Below are positions 1-6,358 of a stretch of 39,153 bases of DNA, piece after piece. The notes below the pieces were generated by a model. That model did no database searches and was not told the origin of the DNA. It was given only the letters and a program-made list of their open reading frames with translations. Source of the DNA: JAWXUE01 sp044432865 (GTDB taxonomy: Bacteria; Bacillota_I; Bacilli_A; Acholeplasmatales; Anaeroplasmataceae); NCBI GenBank assembly GCA_044432865.1, contig JAWXUF010000008.1, forward strand, positions 1-39,153, in the 5' to 3' direction. Within the stretch, counting starts at the first letter, position 1; each line of letters begins with the position of its first letter. A program made the translations under genes and the position numbers.

Positions 1-573
1 AGGTCCAGTCTCTCCAGCAACACCTTGAGGTCCTTGAGGTCCTTGTTCTCCGCGTTCACCTGTTAATCCAGTGTCCCCTTTTGTTCCAGTCAAACCTTGA
101 ATACCTTGTAATCCAGTAGCCCCTGTTTCACCTTTCATCCCTTGCGTACCAGTGTCACCCTTTGGCCCTTGAATACCAGTAGCCCCAGTTAACCCTTGTA
201 TTCCTTGAATACCTTGATCTCCACGGTCACCAGTATCACCTTTAACTCCAGTATCACCTTTAGGCCCAGCAACACCTTGGATACCAGTGTCCCCTTTAGG
301 ACCTTGTAATCCTTGTTCCCCAGTATTACCTGTTAGCCCCTGAACTCCAGGAACACCTTGAGGTCCAATTGTACCAGCAGGCCCAGGAATCCCTTGAGGT
401 CCTTGTTCTCCTTTACAACCAGTATCTCCTTTAGGTCCTCTTGGTCCAATATCTCCACGTTCTCCTTGAATCCCTTGAGGCCCTTGGTCTCCTTGTTCCC
501 CTTTAGGTCCACGTGGTCCTCTAGGGCCTTCAGGTCCTACACATCCTCGTTCACCAGTATCACCCTTAGGTCC
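1..573 (-). repeat. Gly-X-Y collagen repeat tract (9-bp periodic)
   Basis: About 63 uninterrupted G-X-Y triplets are encoded on the minus strand from residue 58 of the collagen-like gene to the window edge. At DNA level the tract shows recurrent short blocks (for example TCACCTTTAGG and CTTGAGGTCC on the plus strand), which makes it liable to slippage and length variation. Confidence 0.9.
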
Positions 574-744
574 TATCGGACATGTACAATGATGTTCATG
601 ATGGCATTCTCTAACATTGGATAATTCTCTAAACATATTATCTTTGTTTGTTATAGGAAATCCATTTGTTAAGCCGTTTTCCTTATTTTGAATTATATTT
701 AGTTTATCAACATTATTAAAATCTTTGAATGATTTATCTTTCAT
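1..744 (-). CDS. Collagen-like triple-helix repeat protein, 3' end outside window
   Basis: The minus-strand frame is open from the ATG at 744 to the left edge, so 248 codons are visible and the C-terminus is missing. A Shine-Dalgarno AAAGGAG lies just upstream (752-759). Residues 1-57 form a polar leader with no signal peptide or membrane segment, ending in a His/Cys cluster (ECHHEHHCTCP). From residue 58 on, every third residue is Gly (GPKGDTG, GERGEQG, GPQGIQG), the collagen G-X-Y pattern, rich in Gln, Thr, Lys and Asp. Two repeat positions hold Cys. By family knowledge such leaderless collagen-like proteins in Firmicutes are often exosporium or spore-surface filaments (BclA type); others are cell-surface or phage tail fibres. 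The SpoIVFB gene elsewhere in the window favours the spore reading, but that is inference. The collagen repeat itself is certain. Confidence 0.9.
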   Translation of the reverse strand, partial: MKDKSFKDFNNVDKLNIIQNKENGLTNGFPITNKDNMFRELSNVRECHHEHHCTCPIGPKGDTGERGCVGPEGPRGPRGPKGEQGDQGPQGIQGERGDIGPRGPKGDTGCKGEQGPQGIPGPAGTIGPQGVPGVQGLTGNTGEQGLQGPKGDTGIQGVAGPKGDTGVKGDTGDRGDQGIQGIQGLTGATGIQGPKGDTGTQGMKGETGATGLQGIQGLTGTKGDTGLTGERGEQGPQGPQGVAGETGP

Positions 745-891
745 TTCTTCACTCCTTTTATTTATTAAAGAAAATAAATTTCTCCTAATATATAGTATGA
801 ATTGAATATAAAAATGAATGTGTAAATGTCATTTTACTTTATATTTTGTAAATTGTGTGATAGTATAAAATAAGAAAGTAGTGTGAATAAA

Positions 892-1884
892 ATGGAAAAT
901 GAATTAAAACAATTATGTGAAAAATTTATAAGTAATAAAGTAGATATGAAAGAAAATTTCAAATGGCAAAATAGAGACATTATAAATGTGTGTGCTTTTC
1001 TATTTACAAGTTTAGATAAAAAAATAGACTCTGAGAAAATATTAAATGCAAAAAATATATTCAAAGAAAATGTTGGGATATTTTCTAACTTAAGAGGTAA
1101 CTGTAGAAATCAAATAATTTGTCTATTGAGTTTGTCAGATAATCCAACTAAGAAAATACAAGTAATATTAAATATGTATAAACATTTAAAAAAATATTTC
1201 CCTGGTACAGAGTATATTGTTTTAGCATCAGCTTTATTATGTGACGTTATAACAGTTGATAAATATGATGAAGTATTTACTAGAGCTAAAGGTATTTATA
1301 AGTTAATGAAGAAAGAACATAGATTTCTTACATCTAGTGAAGATATAGTTATGTGCTTATTATTATCACTTGTAGATAAAGATGATCAAAAAATAATAGA
1401 AGAAACTGAAATGTATTTTTCAATACTTAAACCTACATTTAAATCTAATAATTCAAGACAATCATTAGCGCATATAATGACTTTACAAAATGGTGATATG
1501 AATAAATCTTGTGAAAAAGCAAGTAATCTATTTAATGGATTAAAAGAGAAGAAAATAAAATTTGGTGAAACATTCGAATTACCTTCATTAGCATTACTTG
1601 TGTATAATGATTTTGAAGTTGATAAAATATTATCAGATTTTATCGAAGTTGATAACTATCTAAAAAATCTAAAAGAATATTCTTGGGTTTCTGTATCAAG
1701 TAAAGTGAGATATACACATGTTTGTATGTTATTATCAAAGTATTACGGATTGAATGATTCTACAAGTGCTACAGTTATAAATACTTCAGTTTTAACAATG
1801 TTATTAATTCAACAATCGGCGAATATGGCAATGACTGCTTCATTTATTATGATGAGTACTGCAGCATCCTCTTCATGTTGTTAG
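892..1884 (+). CDS. DUF4003-like protein of unknown function
   Basis: The gene encodes 330 residues from ATG 892; a GTG at 883 in the same frame is an alternative start. Neither has a strong Shine-Dalgarno, but GTGTGA at 881-886 suits the ATG. The protein is helical and apparently soluble until its C-terminus, which turns into a hydrophobic Ala/Met/Ser stretch ending in SSSCC. Its length and this small-residue tail resemble DUF4003 proteins of Firmicutes, which I recall from general pattern and cannot check. No catalytic motif is visible. It stands alone, followed by a strong terminator. The role is unknown. Confidence 0.7.
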   Translation: MENELKQLCEKFISNKVDMKENFKWQNRDIINVCAFLFTSLDKKIDSEKILNAKNIFKENVGIFSNLRGNCRNQIICLLSLSDNPTKKIQVILNMYKHLKKYFPGTEYIVLASALLCDVITVDKYDEVFTRAKGIYKLMKKEHRFLTSSEDIVMCLLLSLVDKDDQKIIEETEMYFSILKPTFKSNNSRQSLAHIMTLQNGDMNKSCEKASNLFNGLKEKKIKFGETFELPSLALLVYNDFEVDKILSDFIEVDNYLKNLKEYSWVSVSSKVRYTHVCMLLSKYYGLNDSTSATVINTSVLTMLLIQQSANMAMTASFIMMSTAASSSCC

Positions 1885-1909
1885 TTATTAGCTATAACTA
1901 AATATAAAC

Positions 1910-1943
1910 AAAGAGTCTTTCTTAATTAGAAAGACTCTTTTTT
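1910..1943 (+). terminator. Rho-independent terminator between convergent genes
   Basis: A perfect 12-bp stem AAAGAGTCTTTC / GAAAGACTCTTT with a 7-nt loop is followed by a T run. It ends the DUF4003-like gene. The opposing DUF3793 gene reads into it from the other side, so it may work in both directions. Confidence 0.85.
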
Positions 1944-2487
1944 ATACTATTAGTATATTTAAATTTTTGTTTATATTAAAATGTTCTAAATATGATTTTC
2001 TACACATATCATATTTTTTAAAAGTATTTAAAGCAGTAGTAACATTATTATAGGCTTTCCAGTATCCACAACATACTGCACATTTACCATTATTATCTAT
2101 AAATGCTTTAACATCATCTGGTGGATATCCTAGAAATAAACCAATTTCATGTGGGAAATCATCAAGGAGTAATCTTTCACTAAGTTTTGTTAGGTATTGT
2201 GAAATTGTATTACATTTATATCCAGTTGATATTAAAATTGAATTTGAAATATTATTTCTAAGATCTTTCATTAAAAGATTTGATCTGTAAATATAAACTA
2301 AAGCACTATTTTGTTTTAACTTAAGAATTTCAAGGTTAATACATTTATCCTCTAATGTATTTTTAATTTTATAAATCTCATCATAAAAAGAGTCTAAGTT
2401 ATCAAAGGTAATATTTATTAAATTAGCAGTTTTAAGATTAGCTAAAGTTGGTGCTGCATGTTGAATAATTAACTTTTCTAAATTCAT
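1942..2487 (-). CDS. DUF3793 family protein
   Basis: The gene encodes 181 residues from an ATG with a strong Shine-Dalgarno AGGGGG. The C-terminal half carries the family hallmarks: FPHEIGLFLGYP, then DDVKAFI and NGKCAVCCGYWKAY, followed by a conserved F-KY-C-Y ending. Three clustered Cys in KCAVCC suggest a metal or redox site, but no function is established. I recall that DUF3793 genes in Clostridia often sit near flavodoxins and iron-responsive genes; here flavodoxins lie nearby. The promoter has a palindromic operator shared with three other transcription units of this window, tying the gene to a metal/redox regulon. Confidence 0.85.
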   Translation of the reverse strand: MNLEKLIIQHAAPTLANLKTANLINITFDNLDSFYDEIYKIKNTLEDKCINLEILKLKQNSALVYIYRSNLLMKDLRNNISNSILISTGYKCNTISQYLTKLSERLLLDDFPHEIGLFLGYPPDDVKAFIDNNGKCAVCCGYWKAYNNVTTALNTFKKYDMCRKSYLEHFNINKNLNILIV

Positions 2488-2498
2488 ATATACCCCCT

Positions 2499-2549
2499 AG
2501 TAAGCACTCGCTTACTAATATTATATGTTAATAATGTGATTTATGTCAA
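2499..2549 (-). promoter_or_regulatory. DUF3793 promoter with AGTAAGC operator, copy 1
   Basis: Reading on the minus strand, a perfect -35 TTGACA (2549-2544), an 18-nt spacer and a perfect -10 TATAAT (2525-2520) precede the palindrome AGTAAGC-GAGT-GCTTACT (2516-2499). The palindrome begins 3 nt after the -10 and covers the expected transcription start and the region just before the Shine-Dalgarno. This is the layout of a repressor operator. Confidence 0.85.
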
Positions 2550-2555
2550 GGGATT

Positions 2556-2586
2556 AAAAAAAGTTTGGGATTTCTCCCAAACTTTT
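2556..2586 (-). terminator. Terminator of the Fur-family gene
   Basis: The stem AAGTTTGGG / CCCAAACTT with a 6-nt loop, read on the minus strand, is followed by a T run. It separates the Fur-family gene from the downstream DUF3793 promoter. Confidence 0.85.
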
Positions 2587-2926
2587 ATTTTAGGCATTCT
2601 CTGCAAATACCATAAATTTTCTCGTGATTCGTTACTTTAAATCCAGTTTCATTCAAAACTAATTCCTCTGCATTACCAAAATAACATTTTTGAATAACTT
2701 CTTCAACATTACAAACTTTACATACTAGATAATGATTATGTGGATGATGTATTTCGTAATATACAATTTGATCGTTACCAATAGAAGAAGTTATTTGATT
2801 TTCTTTTTTTAATTTTTCTAATATTCTATAAACAGTAGTAATATTCATAGTAGTTCCATTATGAATTTCCTTCGCATTTAATTTTTTATTTTCTAATTTT
2901 TTTAATATTATTTCTCTGTTATTCAT
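2585..2926 (-). CDS. Fur-family metalloregulator (short form)
   Basis: The 113-residue protein starts at an ATG with a GGTGAT Shine-Dalgarno. Residues 1-50 form the winged-helix DNA-binding part (NITTVYRILEKLKKE is the recognition-helix region). Residues 60-65 hold the His cluster HHPHNH, and two CxxC pairs (Cys69/Cys72 and Cys108/Cys111) form the structural zinc site typical of Fur, Zur and PerR. It is shorter than usual (about 140) because the N-terminal first helix is missing, so the DNA-binding domain is minimal. It lies 23 nt downstream of the ArsP_2-type exporter gene and is probably co-transcribed with it. The metal sensed (Fe, Zn, Mn or peroxide) cannot be read from sequence. The TGCAA-N5-TTGCA sites upstream of the operon are its most likely operators. 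Confidence 0.88.
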   Translation of the reverse strand: MNNREIILKKLENKKLNAKEIHNGTTMNITTVYRILEKLKKENQITSSIGNDQIVYYEIHHPHNHYLVCKVCNVEEVIQKCYFGNAEELVLNETGFKVTNHEKIYGICRECLK

Positions 2927-2949
2927 TTTATCACCACTTTCAATATATT

Positions 2950-3912
2950 TTATAAAAATGAAGTGAATATAGAAATTATTATACCCACTACTGATGAGAT
3001 AGTAAAAATTGATAATAATAACAATAAATTTTCTTTTATCTTTTTATTGTTTTTAAATAAAATAATAATAGCCATACCTGCATTACACATTAAACCTGCT
3101 AATAAACTTGCAAAACTTACACTTCCAGCAACATATAAATTAGTTAATAAGATAGAAGATGCACAGTTTGGTATTAATCCAATTAAACAAGCTATGATTG
3201 GTTGGAATACATTTCCACTTAAAAGGAATGATTCAAATGTTTCTTCCCCAACAAGATATACTATTATATTTATTGCGATTGAAAATACTAATACAAATAA
3301 AAATACTTTAATAGTTTGTTTTAATGCTGTAAGGAAAATATTACTTGATTTTTTACAGCATCCACAAGGTTCTGTAATTTCAGTATCTTCTATATCAACT
3401 AAATCTTTATTTCTCTTTCTAAATAGAAAATCTATTACATATCCAAATATTATTGCTAATATAAATTTTGATGAAAGTAATAATGCTAATGTTTTAAAAT
3501 CTCTATTTGCAATTAAAACAAACATTGCTTCATCTGATGTAGCAATTAATACAGCAAAGAATGTACCGATACTTAATACTTTTTGTGAGTAAAGAAGTGC
3601 CATTGTAGAAGAGAAACCACACTGTGGTATTAATCCCAATGCTCCACCGACTACCGGACCATACTTATCTTGCTTTTTAATTACACTATTAAATTTTTCT
3701 TTGTGTTTACTTTGAAAATACTCTACTAATAAATAACTAAGGTAGAAAAATGGTACTAATATTAATGTACTTAAAAAAGTAGATAATATTAAAGCTGGAA
3801 TGTCTTCAGCAGCACATGCTGGACAACAATAACTTAAAATAAAAATAATAACACGTCCTTGCAATTCATTTGCATTATAATACAATGTAGATTTTTTTGC
3901 AATGAAAAGCAT
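2950..3912 (-). CDS. ArsP_2-type putative 10-TM heavy-metal exporter
   Basis: Up to 320 residues, polytopic membrane protein with an internal pseudo-repeat: GLIPQCG near residue 93 and GLIPNCA near 245, each followed by similar helices, with Cys98 and Cys250 equivalent. A cytosolic linker holds CGCC (183-186). This fits the ArsP_2 family, annotated as putative manganese or heavy-metal transporter; substrate unproven. The start is uncertain. The ATG at 3912 has no Shine-Dalgarno, and a consensus promoter plus operator lie inside the first 18 codons. A Shine-Dalgarno AAGGA at 3857-3861 instead points to a start near codon 22 (an ATT at 3849-3847). Family homology also begins around residue 38. 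The given start is therefore an outer limit. It forms an operon with the Fur-family gene. Confidence 0.8.
   Translation of the reverse strand: MLFIAKKSTLYYNANELQGRVIIFILSYCCPACAAEDIPALILSTFLSTLILVPFFYLSYLLVEYFQSKHKEKFNSVIKKQDKYGPVVGGALGLIPQCGFSSTMALLYSQKVLSIGTFFAVLIATSDEAMFVLIANRDFKTLALLLSSKFILAIIFGYVIDFLFRKRNKDLVDIEDTEITEPCGCCKKSSNIFLTALKQTIKVFLFVLVFSIAINIIVYLVGEETFESFLLSGNVFQPIIACLIGLIPNCASSILLTNLYVAGSVSFASLLAGLMCNAGMAIIILFKNNKKIKENLLLLLSIFTISSVVGIIISIFTSFL
3860..3902 (-). promoter_or_regulatory. Promoter and Fur-like operator of the exporter-fur operon
   Basis: On the minus strand, -35 TTGCAA (3902-3897), a 17-nt spacer and -10 TATAAT (3879-3874) are followed directly by the inverted repeat TGCAA-ATGAA-TTGCA (3874-3860), which overlaps the -10 and the expected start. 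The identical 15-mer recurs at 3948-3962. Confidence 0.75.
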
Positions 3913-3947
3913 TTTAATTATATTTTAATATGTGTTCTTACTACTCA

Positions 3948-3962
3948 TGCAATTCATTTGCA
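3948..3962. promoter_or_regulatory. Second TGCAA-N5-TTGCA operator
   Basis: An exact copy of the 15-bp site at 3860-3874 lies in the divergent intergenic region between the exporter operon and the plus-strand flavodoxin gene. It could help repress either side, or loop with the first copy; the centres are 88 bp apart. Confidence 0.65.
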
Positions 3963-4047
3963 GATGTATTATTAAAAGTTTAATTACCACAAATAATTGA
4001 CTTTATAAATAATAATGTTAATCTATAATATATGGAAGAGGTGGATT

Positions 4048-4575
4048 ATGAAAATACCAATTATTTTTTCAACAGTTACAGGAAATGCTTTTAAAATAGC
4101 AGATAAAATCAAGGATGGAGTAGAAGATAAGTGTGGACCATATAACATTAGATATATAACTGATGAAGTTATTGATATGTTTGATACATTTATTTTAGTT
4201 TATTGGTGTGACTTTAGTAGTGCTGACAAAGATACATTAGAGTTAATTTCTAAAATGAAAAATAAAAATATTTTAATTTTAGGTACAGCTGGTGTACCAA
4301 TGGATAGTGTTGTAGCACCAATGATACTTGAAAATGTTAATGAAGTAGTAAAAAAAGATAATAATTTACTAGGTCATTTCTTATGTCAAGGAAGTATTGA
4401 TCTTGCTAGGACTTTTAGAAGGCTAAAGCATGTTGATGAATCTAAACCTAAATTATCTTTAGAGAAATTTGAAAGTTATATGAATATTTCTAATTTACCA
4501 AATGAGACTCAGTTAAATGATGCTCTTGAATTTGTAATTGATAAATTAGGAAGAAAATTTACATTAAAGGATTAA
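4048..4575 (+). CDS. Flavodoxin-like protein
   Basis: The start is ATG 4048, preceded by the Shine-Dalgarno AGAGGTGG; an upstream in-frame ATG at 4015 has none. The 175-residue protein opens with a flavodoxin beta-strand and FMN phosphate loop, IIFSTVTGNAFK, followed by FILVYWCDFSSAD and NILILGTAGVP, matching flavodoxin strands 3 and 4. The C-terminal third contains GHFLCQG, a motif shared with the other GFWT-type flavodoxin-like protein of this window (9667-10116). Such proteins are low-potential electron carriers or reductase partners. Translation of the DsrE-like gene starts 4 nt after its stop, with the Shine-Dalgarno inside this gene, so the two are coupled. A TATAAT at 4024-4029 may be the -10, but its -35 is poor. 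Confidence 0.8.
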   Translation: MKIPIIFSTVTGNAFKIADKIKDGVEDKCGPYNIRYITDEVIDMFDTFILVYWCDFSSADKDTLELISKMKNKNILILGTAGVPMDSVVAPMILENVNEVVKKDNNLLGHFLCQGSIDLARTFRRLKHVDESKPKLSLEKFESYMNISNLPNETQLNDALEFVIDKLGRKFTLKD

Positions 4576-4578
4576 CAC

Positions 4579-4914
4579 ATGGAAAAACTTAATATACTAT
4601 GGATTAATGATAATAAACATACTGTTAAATATTTATTAGGAATGTATACTACAAATTCAATTAAAAATAATTGGTGGGATAATATTACTATAATCATTTG
4701 GGGTGGATCAAATGAACTAATTAAAAATGATGTTGAAGTACAAGAACTTATTATTGAAATGAAAAGTAAAGGTGTTGTTCTTGAAGCATGTAAGGTATGT
4801 GCGGATAACATTGGGACAACTGAACTTTTATTAAATCTTGGTGTTGATGTAAAATTTATGGGTGCTCCGATGACTCAATATATAAAAGGTGATAATAAAT
4901 TTATTACTATATAA
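4579..4914 (+). CDS. DsrE-like small protein
   Basis: The 111-residue protein has the alternating beta-alpha pattern and landmarks of the DsrE/DsrF fold: ILWINDNKHT at the N-terminus, NWWDNITIIIWGGS at 36-49, then VLEACKVCADNIG with two Cys, LGVDVKFMG, and a closing beta-strand. By family knowledge DsrE-like proteins bind or transfer sulfur via a Cys, or act as small partner subunits; the substrate is unknown. The Shine-Dalgarno AAAGG lies at the end of the upstream flavodoxin gene, so the two are translationally coupled and probably work together. A terminator follows at once. Confidence 0.78.
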   Translation: MEKLNILWINDNKHTVKYLLGMYTTNSIKNNWWDNITIIIWGGSNELIKNDVEVQELIIEMKSKGVVLEACKVCADNIGTTELLLNLGVDVKFMGAPMTQYIKGDNKFITI

Positions 4915-4944
4915 AAAGATTTCGTTTTTGAAGTCTTTTTTTTT
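4914..4944 (+). terminator. Terminator after flavodoxin/DsrE-like pair
   Basis: A 10-bp stem AAAAGATTTC / GAAGTCTTTT (one G-U pair), with a 6-nt loop and nine T. The T run merges into the -35 element of the next promoter. Confidence 0.75.
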
Positions 4945-4996
4945 GACATAAAATATGAAGTGTGATATTATTAAATCAGTAAGCGAATGCTTACTG
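4943..4996 (+). promoter_or_regulatory. Promoter with AGTAAGC operator, copy 2
   Basis: The -35 TTGACA (4943-4948), a 17-nt spacer and the -10 TATTAT (4966-4971) are followed after 6 nt by AGTAAGC-GAAT-GCTTACT (4978-4995). Flanking C and G extend the arms to 8 bp. It drives the Cys-rich peptide and flavodoxin genes. Confidence 0.88.
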
Positions 4997-5010
4997 AAGG
5001 AGATGAGTTT

Positions 5011-5127
5011 ATGTGTAGTAAGGAAGATTGCGGATGCAAATCTGATGAGAAAAAATGTAATTGTAAAAATGGTGGAGGATGCTCATCAAATATAACACCA
5101 TTAATAAATAATAAAGGAGAAAATTAA
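5011..5127 (+). CDS. 38-residue Cys-rich metallothionein-like peptide
   Basis: This short gene has a clear Shine-Dalgarno (GAAGGAGATG, 4996-5005) and an ATG at 5011, and ends 1 nt before the flavodoxin start codon. It encodes 38 residues with six Cys in the first 24 (MCSKEDCGCK, KCNCKNGGGC), including two C-x-C pairs. A polar tail without Cys follows. The Cys spacing suggests binding of a soft metal such as Zn, Cd or Cu(I), or a small metallochaperone; that is inference, and I know of no named family. It is the first gene after the palindrome-controlled promoter and so is co-regulated with the flavodoxin and, through the shared operator, the ZIP transporter. Confidence 0.75.
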   Translation: MCSKEDCGCKSDEKKCNCKNGGGCSSNITPLINNKGEN

Positions 5128-5128
5128 T

Positions 5129-5539
5129 ATGAAAGTAGCAGTAGTTTTTTGGAGTGGTACAGGTAATACAGAAGAAATGGCTAAATTAGTAGCTCAAGGT
5201 GTTGAATCTAATGGGAATACAGCAGAATTAGTATCTTGTGATAAATTTAATAAATCATTAGTAGGTAATTTTGATGCATTTGCATTTGGTTGTCCTTCTA
5301 TGGGTGCTGAAGAATTAGAAGATGGTGAATTCTTACCAATGTGGGAAGATGTTAAATCTGAACTTAATGGTAAAAATGTAGTTTTATTCGGATCTTACGG
5401 TTGGGGTGATGGTGAATGGATGGAAACTTGGAAATCTGAGTGTGGATCTATGAACTTATTAGGTGACTTCATTTGTTGTGGTGCTGCATCTGGTGATGAT
5501 GAAACTAGTTGTGTTGAATTAGGTAAATTATTAAAATAA
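5129..5539 (+). CDS. Short-chain flavodoxin
   Basis: The 136-residue protein has the classic flavodoxin layout: phosphate-binding loop SGTGNTEEMA at 9-18, the first isoalloxazine loop around FAFGCPSMGAEE, and the second around FGSYGWGDGEWM with the stacking Tyr/Trp. The length matches short-chain flavodoxins that replace ferredoxin as low-potential carriers, typically under iron limitation. The Shine-Dalgarno AAAGGAG lies inside the end of the Cys-rich peptide gene and the two are separated by one base, so they form a coupled operon. Expression is expected to follow the upstream palindromic operator. Confidence 0.95.
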   Translation: MKVAVVFWSGTGNTEEMAKLVAQGVESNGNTAELVSCDKFNKSLVGNFDAFAFGCPSMGAEELEDGEFLPMWEDVKSELNGKNVVLFGSYGWGDGEWMETWKSECGSMNLLGDFICCGAASGDDETSCVELGKLLK

Positions 5540-5547
5540 TATAAATA

Positions 5548-5577
5548 AATAAAAAGGAACAATTGTTTCTTTTTATT
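5548..5577 (+). terminator. Terminator after flavodoxin
   Basis: A 14-bp stem AATAAAAAGGAACA / TGTTTCTTTTTATT with one G-U pair and a very short loop; the T-rich 3' arm completes the signal. Confidence 0.75.
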
Positions 5578-5645
5578 TATTTAAAACAGTGATTTTTGAA
5601 TCAAAATAACGTATAAAATGTTAAAGTAATTGCATAATATATTTA

Positions 5646-5698
5646 ATGATTTAAAGTGAAGTAAATCATTTGTTTTTTAAAAAATAGTATGATACTAT
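5646..5698 (+). promoter_or_regulatory. ahpC promoter with PerR/Fur-type palindrome
   Basis: The -35 TTGTTT (5670-5675) and -10 TACTAT (5693-5698) are 17 nt apart. A perfect 7-1-7 palindrome ATAGTAT-G-ATACTAT (5684-5698) covers the -10; this 7-1-7 architecture is that of PerR/Fur boxes. A second inverted repeat, ATGATTTA-N8-TAAATCAT (5646-5669), abuts the -35. Peroxide-responsive repression is the likeliest reading. Confidence 0.7.
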
Positions 5699-5741
5699 AG
5701 AGGTACAAATCAAAAAGATTTGAATATAGGAGGAATAAAAT

Positions 5742-6305
5742 ATGTCATTAATTAATAAAGATGTAGTAGATTTTAAAGTAAAAGCATTCTCAAATAATGA
5801 GTTTGTTGATGTTTCAAACAAAGATATTGAAGGTAAATGGTCAGTGTTCTTTTTCTATCCAGCGGATTTTACATTCGTATGTCCAACTGAGTTAGAAGAT
5901 TTAGCAAACAAATATGAAGAATTTAAAAAAGTTGGTTGCGAAATTTATGGAGTTTCTTGTGATACTCATTTCGTACACAAAGCTTGGCATGATACTTCAG
6001 ATACAATCAAAAAAATTAAATATCCAATGTTAGCAGATCCAACTGGAGTTTTAGCTCGTGGATTTGATGTTATGATTGAAGAAGATGGTATGGCTGAACG
6101 TGGAACTTTCATTGTTAATCCTGCTGGTAAAATCGTTTCTTATGAAGTATTAGCTGGAAACGTTGGTAGAAATGCTGAGGAATTATTCAGAAGAGTTCAA
6201 GCTTTACAATTCGTAGCTGAACATGGTGATGAAGTATGTCCTGCAAAATGGAAACCAGGAGAAAAAACATTAAAACCATCATTAGATTTAGTTGGTTTAT
6301 TATAA
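5742..6305 (+). CDS. ahpC: Peroxiredoxin AhpC (typical 2-Cys)
   Basis: The 187-residue protein is full length for AhpC. The peroxidatic Cys47 lies in FTFVCPTELEDL and the resolving Cys166 in EVCPAKW, the defining pair of typical 2-Cys peroxiredoxins. It reduces hydrogen peroxide, organic peroxides and peroxynitrite in the cytoplasm, and is re-reduced by the AhpF-like flavoprotein encoded next door. The Shine-Dalgarno AGGAGG (5729-5734) is strong. A terminator separates the two genes, so ahpC is probably expressed in excess over its reductase, as expected for a substrate-level scavenger. Confidence 0.97.
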   Translation: MSLINKDVVDFKVKAFSNNEFVDVSNKDIEGKWSVFFFYPADFTFVCPTELEDLANKYEEFKKVGCEIYGVSCDTHFVHKAWHDTSDTIKKIKYPMLADPTGVLARGFDVMIEEDGMAERGTFIVNPAGKIVSYEVLAGNVGRNAEELFRRVQALQFVAEHGDEVCPAKWKPGEKTLKPSLDLVGLL

Positions 6306-6312
6306 GTAAAAG

Positions 6313-6344
6313 AAACGACTATACAATGTATAGTCTTTTTTTTT
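6313..6344 (+). terminator. Terminator between ahpC and the reductase gene
   Basis: An 8-bp perfect stem GACTATAC / GTATAGTC with a 3-nt loop and nine T. No clear promoter follows in the 14 nt before the next gene, so read-through probably feeds it. Confidence 0.85.
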
Positions 6345-6358
6345 AGAAAGGAAATATT

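Noticed and set aside
1..573. Repeats considered as CRISPR or tandem satellite
   Set aside because: There are no constant repeats with variable spacers; the periodicity is explained by G-X-Y codons.
358..624. Plus-strand open frame across the collagen tract
   Set aside because: It is the antisense shadow of the 9-bp-periodic collagen repeat, rich in Ser/Thr/Phe/Arg without a Shine-Dalgarno.
2963..3592. 209-codon plus-strand frame opposite the metal exporter
   Set aside because: Antisense to a clear polytopic membrane protein; its composition is the expected complement of hydrophobic codons.
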